Origin: Verrucomicrobiaceae bacterium
GTDB taxonomy: Bacteria > Verrucomicrobiota > Verrucomicrobiia > Verrucomicrobiales > Akkermansiaceae
Reading direction: 5' to 3'
Assembly: GCA_009937455.1 (NCBI GenBank)
Contig: JAACFN010000003.1
Span: forward strand, 1-36,725
Length of the DNA: 36,725 nucleotides
Of this stretch, positions 29,275 through 36,725 are shown one piece after another (positions within the stretch are counted from its first letter, which is position 1; each line of letters starts with the position of its first letter). The notes under the pieces are model-generated. The model was not told where the DNA came from, made no database searches, and saw only the letters and a list, made by a program, of their open reading frames with translations. The position numbers were made by a program, and so were the translations under genes.

Positions 29275-30861
29275 ATGATTAAACGTATTAAAAGCGCTCT
29301 CGGAATTGGTGCATCATCACCAACCGAAGGAGCATCACTCATTATCAATTCAGAAAAGCTTGAACGCCGTGTTGCCCTCGTTGAGGACGGCTCTCTTGAG
29401 GAATACAACCTCGAGCGTGAAGGCGACCTCAATATTGTAGGTGGCATATTCAAAGGCACCGTCAAAAATATCGAACCTGGCCTCAAAGCCATGTTTGTCG
29501 ATATTGGACTGGATAAAAACGCATTCCTACATTTCTGGGATGCCATTCCCGCGGCTCTCGATACTGGGCTCGAGGAAATCCAAAGAGCAGGCAAAAAGAA
29601 AAAGAAGCAAAAACGCATCAGCTCAAAGGACATACCAAGTATCTACCCACAAGGATCTGAAATCATGATCCAGGTATCTAAAGGGCCTATCGGCAACAAA
29701 GGCCCCCGTGTTACTACCAACATTTCCCTCGCTGGACGGTATCTTGTTCTCACCCCTTATTCAGACCAGTTTGGTATTTCACGTAAGGTGGATGATCCCA
29801 AAGAACGTCAGCGCCTTCGCCACATCATGCAAAAACTTCAAGTTCCTGAAGGCATGGGCATCATTATGCGCACGGTTGCCACAGGCCAGCGTGCCCGCCA
29901 CTTTGTCAGAGACTTAGCAATCCTTCTTGAGCAATGGTATGCCGTTGAAGACAAACGTGACAGCACTCCTGCTCCTGTCTGTGTCTATCGTGAGCCTGAC
30001 CTCATCGAACGAAGCGTACGTAGCTTTCTTACCGATAATGTCGGCCAGGTCATCTGCGACAATGAGGATACTACCAATGAAATGCGTGAAATCGCGGGGC
30101 GCATTTCGCGCAGGGCCAAACGCCGTATTCAATATCTCCCCTCTCGCCAGTCGATCTTCGAAAAGATTGGCATCCAAAAACAAATCGATGAGGCCTTCTC
30201 GCGCCAAGTATGGCTCAAATGCGGTGGCTATTTGGTCATTGATGAAACCGAGGCCATGATCACCGTCGATGTCAACACCGGCCGAAATAGGGGCTCCAAG
30301 GATGTCGATAAAATGCTCATGGAAACCAATGTTGAAGCTGCTGAGGAAGTGGCAAGACAACTGAGGTTACGTAACATCGGTGGCCTCGTGGTTGTCGACT
30401 TCATCGACATGCGCCATCGGCGTGATCAACAGGCCGTCTATCGCGCAATGAAAGAGCGCCTCAAACGCGACAAGGCCAAGACACAAGTCCTTCAGATTTC
30501 TTCTATCGGACTAATGGAAATGACCCGTCAGCGCCTCAACGAATCATTACGCGACAGCCTTTTGGAACCTTGTCCATACTGTGAGGGACGTGGCAGAGTA
30601 AAAACCCCAATGACTATGAGTGTTGAAGTTCAGCGTGCACTCCATACCGTCATTCAGCGTGGTGAGGGTGCCCTCGGTGACCTAGTCATTGTCGTCAATA
30701 CAGAGGTGCTCAACCGTTTCAAAAATGAGGACTCGAATCTCTTTGTTGAACTTGAGCGCTCTCACAGCGGGCGCCTGACCTTCCGCACAGATCCTGCACT
30801 CCACCGTGAGCGCTATGCCATTATAGAGGCTGACACAGAAAAAACGCTGCATCAAGCATAG
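29275..30861 (+). CDS. rng: Ribonuclease G/E family endoribonuclease
   Basis: GGIFKGTVKNIEPGLKAMFVDIGLDKNAFLHF, ITVDVNTGRNRGSKDVDKMLMETNVEAAEEVARQLRLRNIGGLVVVDFIDM, Zn-link CPYCEGRGRV. Confidence 0.95.
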   Translation: MIKRIKSALGIGASSPTEGASLIINSEKLERRVALVEDGSLEEYNLEREGDLNIVGGIFKGTVKNIEPGLKAMFVDIGLDKNAFLHFWDAIPAALDTGLEEIQRAGKKKKKQKRISSKDIPSIYPQGSEIMIQVSKGPIGNKGPRVTTNISLAGRYLVLTPYSDQFGISRKVDDPKERQRLRHIMQKLQVPEGMGIIMRTVATGQRARHFVRDLAILLEQWYAVEDKRDSTPAPVCVYREPDLIERSVRSFLTDNVGQVICDNEDTTNEMREIAGRISRRAKRRIQYLPSRQSIFEKIGIQKQIDEAFSRQVWLKCGGYLVIDETEAMITVDVNTGRNRGSKDVDKMLMETNVEAAEEVARQLRLRNIGGLVVVDFIDMRHRRDQQAVYRAMKERLKRDKAKTQVLQISSIGLMEMTRQRLNESLRDSLLEPCPYCEGRGRVKTPMTMSVEVQRALHTVIQRGEGALGDLVIVVNTEVLNRFKNEDSNLFVELERSHSGRLTFRTDPALHRERYAIIEADTEKTLHQA

Positions 30862-30876
30862 CCGGCAAACTACCAC

Positions 30877-31245
30877 ATGCCTAAGAGCAAAACGATCGAG
30901 ATCGATGAAATCGTCACCCCGGAAAAATCCGCGGGTGACGCCTTCGGGGATCAACAAGATTGGTCCAGCTCTTCACCTAGTGGATCTACAAAGAAAACCG
31001 CCAATGGCTCAAATACGCGTGAGACAGGCGGCGAGGACCCCTTTGCCAATTTCCGTCAATCACTGCCTTGGAAAGCGCGTATTACGCTCAGCCTAACCCA
31101 ATGGTTTGTGCTGCTACGTAGCAAAAGCTGGGGTAATCTCGTCATCGTGCCGGTTGTTGTTCTGGGCGTGTTGCTTGCCATTCCCCTTGCGATCATCGCA
31201 TTCTTTTTATTGCTGGTTCGCTCCATATTCTTACCGCGCCGGTAA
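30877..31245 (+). CDS. Hypothetical protein with one C-terminal hydrophobic segment
   Basis: ORF 16 nt after rng; Ser/Thr-rich N-terminus, then LVIVPVVVLGVLLAIPLAIIAFFLLLVRSIF. Confidence 0.7.
   Translation: MPKSKTIEIDEIVTPEKSAGDAFGDQQDWSSSSPSGSTKKTANGSNTRETGGEDPFANFRQSLPWKARITLSLTQWFVLLRSKSWGNLVIVPVVVLGVLLAIPLAIIAFFLLLVRSIFLPRR
30912..30940 (+). promoter_or_regulatory. Strong intragenic hairpin just downstream of rng
   Basis: CGTCACCCCGGA-AAAA-TCCG(C)GGGTGACG: 12 bp stem with a 1-nt bulge and AAAA loop, no T-tract. Confidence 0.55.
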
Positions 31246-31422
31246 TTGGCCCAGTGCGCCTCACCTAGATTCGAGGCTTCCATAGTTCACACAAACTACT
31301 CCTGTGGGCACCATTATTAAAAGCAGAACTCCCTGAGTGCAACTTTGTCGACCAGCACGCTGTGTTCCAGCTTGACTTCATCCACTTATGGTGGAGTTTT
31401 GCGTAGAATTTTTTATTCAACT

Positions 31423-32307
31423 ATGCGCTTCTCCATCCTTCCCCAGTTGCTCGCTATTATAAGCTTGGCATCCTGTGCGCAGATACCTCTGGGAATCCAT
31501 ACTTCCCAGCTGACAGCACCAGTAGCTGCACCTGCTGTTAAGGTGGGCACGATCCCTCGTTCGTCGGCTCCCAACATAGGAGCCCCCAGAGCAATCGTAG
31601 TTGATTATGCCAGCGGGCGGGTCTTGTATGAGAAAAATGCCCGTGAACGCTGCGCGGTTGCCAGCACGCAAAAGCTCATGACCGCGCTCTGTGTCTTGGA
31701 CCACGGCAGCCTTACCCATAAGTTTACTATTCAAAAAAGTGACACCTGGGTAGTCCCCACCAAGCTGGGTATTCTTCCCGGCGAAGTCTATTCACGACGC
31801 ACGCTGCTCGGAGCCCTGCTGGTCAAGAGCGGCAACGATGTAGCCCGCGCTTTGGCGAGAAGTGTTGCAGGTAGTGAAACTAACTTTTCAAAAGTCATGA
31901 ATCAAAAAGCTCTCAGCCTTGGCATGCGAGACTCCAACTTCATGAATCCACATGGGCTCACAGCCAACGGCCAGTATTCTACAGCACGTGATATGGCAAT
32001 CTGTGGACGCGCCGCATTCAGCAGCTCCACCCTGCGTGGCATCATGGACACCGAGACTTATACTTTCCGCTATGCTAACGGCCGCTCAAAGCGGCTAGAC
32101 AACACCAACAAGGTGCTCAAAAAAGTGGACTATTGCAACGGCATGAAAACTGGAACCACGCGTGCCTCTGGCCGCTGTCTCGTATCTAGCGGCACCCTCA
32201 ATGGTCGAACTGCCATCGTTGTTATCCTTGGCGCAACATCCAGAAATGTCTGGTCTGACTCTGAAAAACTACTCCGCTGGGCACTGGAGCGGCCGCAGGC
32301 TGATTAA
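31423..32307 (+). CDS. D-alanyl-D-alanine carboxypeptidase (PBP5/6 family), probable lipoprotein
   Basis: MRFSILPQLLAIISLASCAQ lipobox-like; active-site motifs STQKLM (SxxK), SGND (SxN), MKTGTT (KTG). Confidence 0.92.
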   Translation: MRFSILPQLLAIISLASCAQIPLGIHTSQLTAPVAAPAVKVGTIPRSSAPNIGAPRAIVVDYASGRVLYEKNARERCAVASTQKLMTALCVLDHGSLTHKFTIQKSDTWVVPTKLGILPGEVYSRRTLLGALLVKSGNDVARALARSVAGSETNFSKVMNQKALSLGMRDSNFMNPHGLTANGQYSTARDMAICGRAAFSSSTLRGIMDTETYTFRYANGRSKRLDNTNKVLKKVDYCNGMKTGTTRASGRCLVSSGTLNGRTAIVVILGATSRNVWSDSEKLLRWALERPQAD

Positions 32308-32349
32308 TTCTCTGGCATCTTGCTAGCAGGCATTATTTACTTTTTCTAT

Positions 32350-33474
32350 ATGCGACTTCCTGAGGATGAACTTGCAGCTCTAAAGAGTGCGTCACTTTTA
32401 CGACACATTCCAGATGTTGACTCATCGTTAAAAAACTTCTCATCCAACGACTACCTCGGCCTTTCTCAGCATCCTGAGATTAAACAGGCATATCACGAAG
32501 CGATTGAGAAATACGGCGCTGGTTCAACCGCATCACGCCTTATATGCGGCACAATGGAACCGCATACAAACCTAGAAGAAACCATAGCAACAGCCAAAGG
32601 CACGGAGGCGGCACTTACCTTTTCTACAGGATACGCAACATCCGTTGGCACCATCACCTCCTTACTCGGCAAAGGGGATGTCGTCATTCTCGACAAACTT
32701 TGCCACGCAAGTTTAATTGACGGAGCCCGCATGAGTGGAGCTACTCTACGTGTTTTTCCTCACAACCACTTAGAAAAACTTGAATCGCTTCTGCAATTAT
32801 CAACCACAAAGGCAGACGCAAATAGCCGTATTCTGGTTATTACAGAATCTATTTTTAGCATGGACGGTGACGCTGCACCACTTGAAGAAATAAGTCGGCT
32901 CACTAAGCAATATGGATGCCTTCTGATGGTCGATGAAGCACACGCCCTTGGACTTATTGGCCCCACTGGGATGGGACTCGCTGAAGAGCTCGGCATCCAG
33001 GATCAAATCGATTTTCAGATGGGAACATTAGGCAAGGCAGCCGGTGTGGCTGGCGGCTATCTAGCTACCTCTCGCGTATGGGCTGAGCTCATGATTAACC
33101 GGGCGCGCGCTTTCATCTACTCAACAGCGCCGCCACCAGCCCAAGCCGCAGCCGCTGCTCAGGCACTGAGAATCATTCAGAACGAGCAAGGTCAAAAGCT
33201 GCGGACAGTGCTATGGAAAAACATCGATACTTTCAGAGCTGCATCGGATACGACGCGTCACTACCCGTCTGCTATCATTCCTTGGATAGTTGGCGATTCC
33301 GATAAAGCTCTCCAACTCTCCACGCAACTGCGTGACAAAGGGTTTCTTGTGCCCGCCATCCGCTACCCCACTGTCCCCCGTCATACTGCTCGTCTGCGTA
33401 TCACCATGAGTAGCTGCCATGATACAGAATCTATTCAGGCATTAGCGAGCTGCCTACAGCAAAAGTGCAGTTAG
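32350..33474 (+). CDS. Alpha-oxoamine synthase family (8-amino-7-oxononanoate synthase / 2-amino-3-ketobutyrate CoA ligase-like)
   Basis: FSSNDYLGLSQHPEI, GSTASRLICGTMEPHTNLEE, ESIFSMDGDAAPLEEI, MVDEAHALGLIGPTGMGLAEELG, MGTLGKAAGVAGGYLA. Confidence 0.92.
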   Translation: MRLPEDELAALKSASLLRHIPDVDSSLKNFSSNDYLGLSQHPEIKQAYHEAIEKYGAGSTASRLICGTMEPHTNLEETIATAKGTEAALTFSTGYATSVGTITSLLGKGDVVILDKLCHASLIDGARMSGATLRVFPHNHLEKLESLLQLSTTKADANSRILVITESIFSMDGDAAPLEEISRLTKQYGCLLMVDEAHALGLIGPTGMGLAEELGIQDQIDFQMGTLGKAAGVAGGYLATSRVWAELMINRARAFIYSTAPPPAQAAAAAQALRIIQNEQGQKLRTVLWKNIDTFRAASDTTRHYPSAIIPWIVGDSDKALQLSTQLRDKGFLVPAIRYPTVPRHTARLRITMSSCHDTESIQALASCLQQKCS

Positions 33475-33502
33475 GCTAAGCACATGGCAAACTACACTGC
33501 AC

Positions 33503-33530
33503 AAAAAACGATGACCATTAGGTCACCGTT
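33503..33530 (-). terminator. Intrinsic terminator downstream of rpmB
   Basis: Minus strand CGGTGACC-TAAT-GGTCATCG-TTTTTT, 8-bp stem including one G:U pair. Confidence 0.75.
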
Positions 33531-33559
33531 TCTGAAATTTACACTAAATAGCTGACCAT

Positions 33560-33823
33560 TTAGATCAAGCCAGCCTTCTTGAGTGTCGCGTAGGCACCAT
33601 TTTTGTTGATGGTCTTGATTGCCTTAGCGCTCAGCTTCACTTTCACGTGACGATCAAGCTCAGGGATATAAATACGCTTGGTGTGCAAGTTAGGAGAAAC
33701 ACTACGCTTCACCACTTTTGTGACGTGACGACCGATTCCACCTTTTTTCTTGGCGAGACCTGAACGGTGAACTCTACCACCGATACGGACACGGGAACCT
33801 CTGATGCTACATACTCTGGCCAT
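33560..33823 (-). CDS. rpmB: 50S ribosomal protein L28
   Basis: MARVCSIRGSRVRIGGRVHRSGLAKKKGGIGRHVTKVVKRSVSPNLHTKRIYIPE...VKLSAKAIKTINKNG. Confidence 0.95.
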   Translation of the reverse strand: MARVCSIRGSRVRIGGRVHRSGLAKKKGGIGRHVTKVVKRSVSPNLHTKRIYIPELDRHVKVKLSAKAIKTINKNGAYATLKKAGLI

Positions 33824-34010
33824 TTTTCTGAATTGATTTAAAATTGGGACTCGCTTCGGGAGTTAAACTCACTGGTGAGTTATGATTTACGTATCGAATG
33901 AAGCGTGTGATACGGGCGGGGAGAGATACACTCCGGTGGCTGGCAGTCAAGGGAATTTGCGTGATTTCGCAGAAATTATTGCACTTCCACGGCGTTTTAA
34001 TGTTTATTCA

Positions 34011-34457
34011 TTACCGATCACGCCCAGCAGCAGAGGTAATTCTGGGCAATAGATACCAAATAATGGCTGCCCCACCAAATAGGCCGCCCATGGTATCAGC
34101 AAGCCAATCGCCGGTATCATTGCCTATTCTCCCGGGTACAAATCCTTGATGGTATTCATCAAGCCGGCCAATTAATGAGCAGGCGAGAGCTACCAGTACA
34201 AAAAGCCATCTTCGCGATAGATGCTGCCATTTCAGGCCACCGGATGCTGCCAGCAATGCTCCTCCGACAGAAAAATAGATAAAATGTAACACTTTATCTA
34301 TATGTGGGATCTCGTTTGCCTGATTAAGCGAGGGATTTCCTGAAGAGAGCACCGAGAGCATAATAGCCCAGCCACAAAATAGCCAAAAATATGCCGCGGA
34401 CCTTGCTGGAAGGCGCTCGGCAGTTTGGTTGAGGATAGCGGAGAGTTTGTGAAACAT
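34011..34457 (-). CDS. VanZ-like family membrane protein
   Basis: HIDKVLHFIYFSVGGALL, SLIGRLDEYHQGFVPGRIGNDTGDWLADTMGGLFGG is the VanZ-like pattern. Confidence 0.85.
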   Translation of the reverse strand: MFHKLSAILNQTAERLPARSAAYFWLFCGWAIMLSVLSSGNPSLNQANEIPHIDKVLHFIYFSVGGALLAASGGLKWQHLSRRWLFVLVALACSLIGRLDEYHQGFVPGRIGNDTGDWLADTMGGLFGGAAIIWYLLPRITSAAGRDR

Positions 34458-34485
34458 GCTCCAGAGCTCAGTTCATGTGCTGAAT

Positions 34486-34806
34486 CTAGGCCAACTCCTC
34501 GAGCTTCGACTTTAACTGATCAAGTGTAACATTAGCCCCTGTGATGGTATCCTTGACCTCACCATCTTTGAAAAAAAGCAAACATGGGATAGAGCGAACA
34601 CCATACTTAGCCGCAAGGCTTTGATTGGTATCAACCTCTACCTTACCAACATTTGCAGTATCACCAACTGCTTCAGCGAGTTGGTCAATCAAAGGAGAGA
34701 TCATTTTACAAGGTCCACACCACTCCGCCCAGAAATCTACAAGAACGGGCTTATCCGAGTTAATCACCTCGGCCTCAAAATTTGCTTCGTTATATGCGTT
34801 AGCCAT
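34486..34806 (-). CDS. trxA: Thioredoxin
   Basis: VLVDFWAEWCGPCKMISPLIDQLAE, VDTNQSLAAKYGVRSIPCLLFFKDGE; start chosen at MANAYNEANF rather than the longer listed ORF (34830). Confidence 0.95.
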   Translation of the reverse strand: MANAYNEANFEAEVINSDKPVLVDFWAEWCGPCKMISPLIDQLAEAVGDTANVGKVEVDTNQSLAAKYGVRSIPCLLFFKDGEVKDTITGANVTLDQLKSKLEELA

Positions 34807-34958
34807 GTGCGAAATATGAACAACATGCATGATACGTCAAGCCGCTAGATGACGTGATACATAATCTGTAGATCTCACCGCCATCAAACTACGCAATGGC
34901 TGCACCACGTGTATGGGACGTATTGCCGATATCGTGCAGCTTAATTTTTGTGATTCGT

Positions 34959-35051
34959 TTAGCGAGGCATACTACCTGTTGACCAGGCTAAATAAACAAT
35001 CAGGCCTCCGATCACAAAAAGAACAATTGGGATGATGAAGTCTTTGGTCAT
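34959..35051 (-). CDS. Small membrane protein, 30 aa (unlisted sORF)
   Basis: Minus strand ATG at 35051, TAA at 34959-34961: MTKDFIIPIVLFVIGGLIVYLAWSTGSMPR, a clean single TM helix. Confidence 0.5.
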   Translation of the reverse strand: MTKDFIIPIVLFVIGGLIVYLAWSTGSMPR

Positions 35052-35101
35052 TTCTGAATATTATTGGTCATGTGATGAGAACAACAGCTGCATTTCTCAG
35101 C

Positions 35102-35845
35102 TTAATCGAAAAGCCGACCCCAACCTGGGCTTTCGTGGGTCTCATCGTTGACCCAAATATTGGCAGTGCCAAGTTGAACCCCAAGCAGAATAACTGCTGC
35201 TACAAGAGCAATAGCAGATAAGACGGTAGTAGTGCCTTCCGCTCTCTCAGCAGCAGCCTCTTCAGGATCTACGATACTGGCAGTGGTTAACAAGGAGTCA
35301 TCTCCACCCTCTACCGCGATAGAGATAGGCTGAGATGGTTGAATTTGAACGGTAGCTTTCGGCAAGGGCTGACTTGAAGCTCCCGCTGGCTGATCTGTTC
35401 CTGGGGTATCTAGTCCAACGGTTGGCGCTGGTTCTGGCACAGCCGAATCGGTGGCCGTGGGTTCCTCAAAATCGGGAGAAGCAATTTTAAGCGTAGAGGG
35501 CTTTGGTGGTGGCACTAAATTTTTTGCCCCAGCAAAGGATGATGCCGCAACTGTCGGTGCCGCAACCGGGTTGGGGGCTGCAGAACCTGTTTGCAACTTG
35601 ATCGTGGCGGGAGCTTTAGGGGGCTGAGGAGGCGTTGGGGAAGTTGGCGCTGGTGGAGGAACCAAAGGAGGACCAGATGACGGCGCTTTGAGAGAAATGG
35701 TAGGCGCGGGCGCAGGCGGAAAACCAGCGGCACCAGCATTGCCGTTGTCATTTGGATTTGCTTTCAGAGTAACACGAACAGTCTCTTTCCGAAGAGGCAC
35801 CGCTGAAGTTTTCTTCGTTGGTTTGGGATTATTGTCTTCAGTCAT
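35102..35845 (-). CDS. Pro/Ala-rich low-complexity protein with a C-terminal TM segment
   Basis: Disordered PPAPAP-rich region, then TTTVLSAIALVAAVILLGVQLGTANIWV near the C-terminus. Confidence 0.8.
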   Translation of the reverse strand: MTEDNNPKPTKKTSAVPLRKETVRVTLKANPNDNGNAGAAGFPPAPAPTISLKAPSSGPPLVPPPAPTSPTPPQPPKAPATIKLQTGSAAPNPVAAPTVAASSFAGAKNLVPPPKPSTLKIASPDFEEPTATDSAVPEPAPTVGLDTPGTDQPAGASSQPLPKATVQIQPSQPISIAVEGGDDSLLTTASIVDPEEAAAERAEGTTTVLSAIALVAAVILLGVQLGTANIWVNDETHESPGWGRLFD

Positions 35846-36059
35846 ATAATTATCAGCTTAAGTTAAGGTAAATGAATATTTGGATATTCTTTATAATAAA
35901 TATCCAGTTAGAAGTGTATTCTATAATAATATTATATTAAGTCAACAATAAAGGTCACCTACAATGAGCATCTTAAAGTGTGAAAAATAGCTTTATTCTG
36001 ATTACGATGCAAGGGGCGAAGCATAAGTTTGTCTTTTAAATTTGCAAATGGATGAAAAA

Positions 36060-36110
36060 AAGAAGGGCGCCCAGTGGATGAATCCAACCAGACGCCCAGC
36101 CCTTTTTCGT
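36060..36110. terminator. Possible terminator hairpin downstream of the LysM gene
   Basis: GC-rich partially self-complementary segment (gggcgcccagtggat...atccaaccagacgcccagccc) flanked by A7 and T5 tracts. Confidence 0.4.
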
Positions 36111-36167
36111 CGTTATGTTCTCCCTGAGGAGAATTGTCTGCGTTTTCCTGTCGCTGACAAAGAGTCA

Positions 36168-36725
36168 TTAAAATGTTGGCACATACAGCTCTGACCCTTT
36201 GGCCAGAGTGGTGTTTTTGCTCAGGCTCAGACCATTCAGTTCATTGAGTTGAGTCGTACTAGCGCCATGTCTTGTAGCAAATTGCCCGTAGGTGATTTGC
36301 TGATTTACCGTGATGGTTCGTATCGCAGGTTCTACCCCAGCTCTCGGCGCAGAAGGCGCGGGCTGCTTCACGGGAGCTTTTTTCTGGCTAGCGAGCTCTG
36401 TTCTTTTGGGTGCGGTGCTGGCAGCTGCCTTTTGCGGCTTTTGAGTGTTTTTAGTAGCACTCGAGCCAGAGGTCGTTGCACTACCATCAATTTTCAAAGT
36501 CTGACCGACGTACATTTTAGTCGGCACAACCTGTGGGTTTGCTGCCTGCAAACTCTTCATGGATACATTGTGAATCCGGGCAATGGAGTAAAAGGTCTCG
36601 CCACTCTTCACTTGGTGCTTGGCTAAGTTTTTAGCAGCAGGCGCACTGACTTGCTTTGATGTGCTTACCGAAGCTGCAGTGCTAGGGATAAGAAGCTTTT
36701 GCCCAACGATGATGCGGTCATTCGG
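36168..36725 (-). CDS. LysM-repeat protein (5' end beyond the right edge)
   Basis: Frame stays open to the window end: NDRIIVGQKLLIP (partial LysM), HQVKSGETFYSIARIHNVSMKSLQAANPQVVPTKMYVGQTLKID (LysM), ITVNQQITYGQFATRHGASTTQLNELNGLSLSKNTTLAKGSELYVPTF. Confidence 0.85.
   Translation of the reverse strand, partial: PNDRIIVGQKLLIPSTAASVSTSKQVSAPAAKNLAKHQVKSGETFYSIARIHNVSMKSLQAANPQVVPTKMYVGQTLKIDGSATTSGSSATKNTQKPQKAAASTAPKRTELASQKKAPVKQPAPSAPRAGVEPAIRTITVNQQITYGQFATRHGASTTQLNELNGLSLSKNTTLAKGSELYVPTF

Noticed and set aside
29914-30360. 148-aa minus ORF
   Set aside because: Antisense to rng with no independent support.
33898-34149. 83-aa plus ORF
   Set aside because: Overlaps the 3' end of the VanZ-like gene antisense; low-complexity, no RBS-like context.

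Overview
This window looks like a bacterial chromosomal segment of ordinary core genes. Gene content (lpxB, an MsbA-like exporter, mreB/C/D, PBP2, PVC-style coiled-coil and Pro/Ala-rich proteins) suggests a Gram-negative Verrucomicrobiota-type genome; that assignment is inference. I see no CRISPR array, rRNA, transposase, integrase or prophage. Recognisable genes: clpB (-), ribH, nusB, an acyl-ACP/CoA ligase, an L,D-transpeptidase, a TIM-barrel isomerase, a chorismate-utilising enzyme (-), dnaG, two tandem paralogous coiled-coil membrane proteins (-), an MsbA-like ABC exporter, rsfS (-), tRNA-Ala(GGC) (-), an M28-like protein (-), lpxB (-), trmD, a CPBP-like membrane protein, comF, rnc (-), tRNA-His(GTG) (-), tyrS, mreB-mreC-mreD-mrdA-rng, a D-Ala-D-Ala carboxypeptidase, a bioF/kbl-like enzyme, rpmB (-), vanZ-like (-), trxA (-), a 30-aa membrane sORF (-), a Pro/Ala-rich tail-anchored protein (-) and a LysM protein (-). 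The most checkable anomaly is clpB. Its frame breaks at the C-terminus where the D2 sensor-2 segment (GYDPVYGARPLK) should be, and the remaining C-terminus ([39 protein letters not shown]) continues in another frame, consistent with a deletion of about 29 nt. Other observations: an attenuator-like terminator just upstream of rsfS, three proteins that look like catalytically degenerate enzyme relatives (PlsC-like, M28-like, CPBP-like), the tandem coiled-coil paralogs, an unlisted 30-aa membrane ORF, and a strong hairpin just after rng. I did not find a convincing new multi-gene defence or mobile system.
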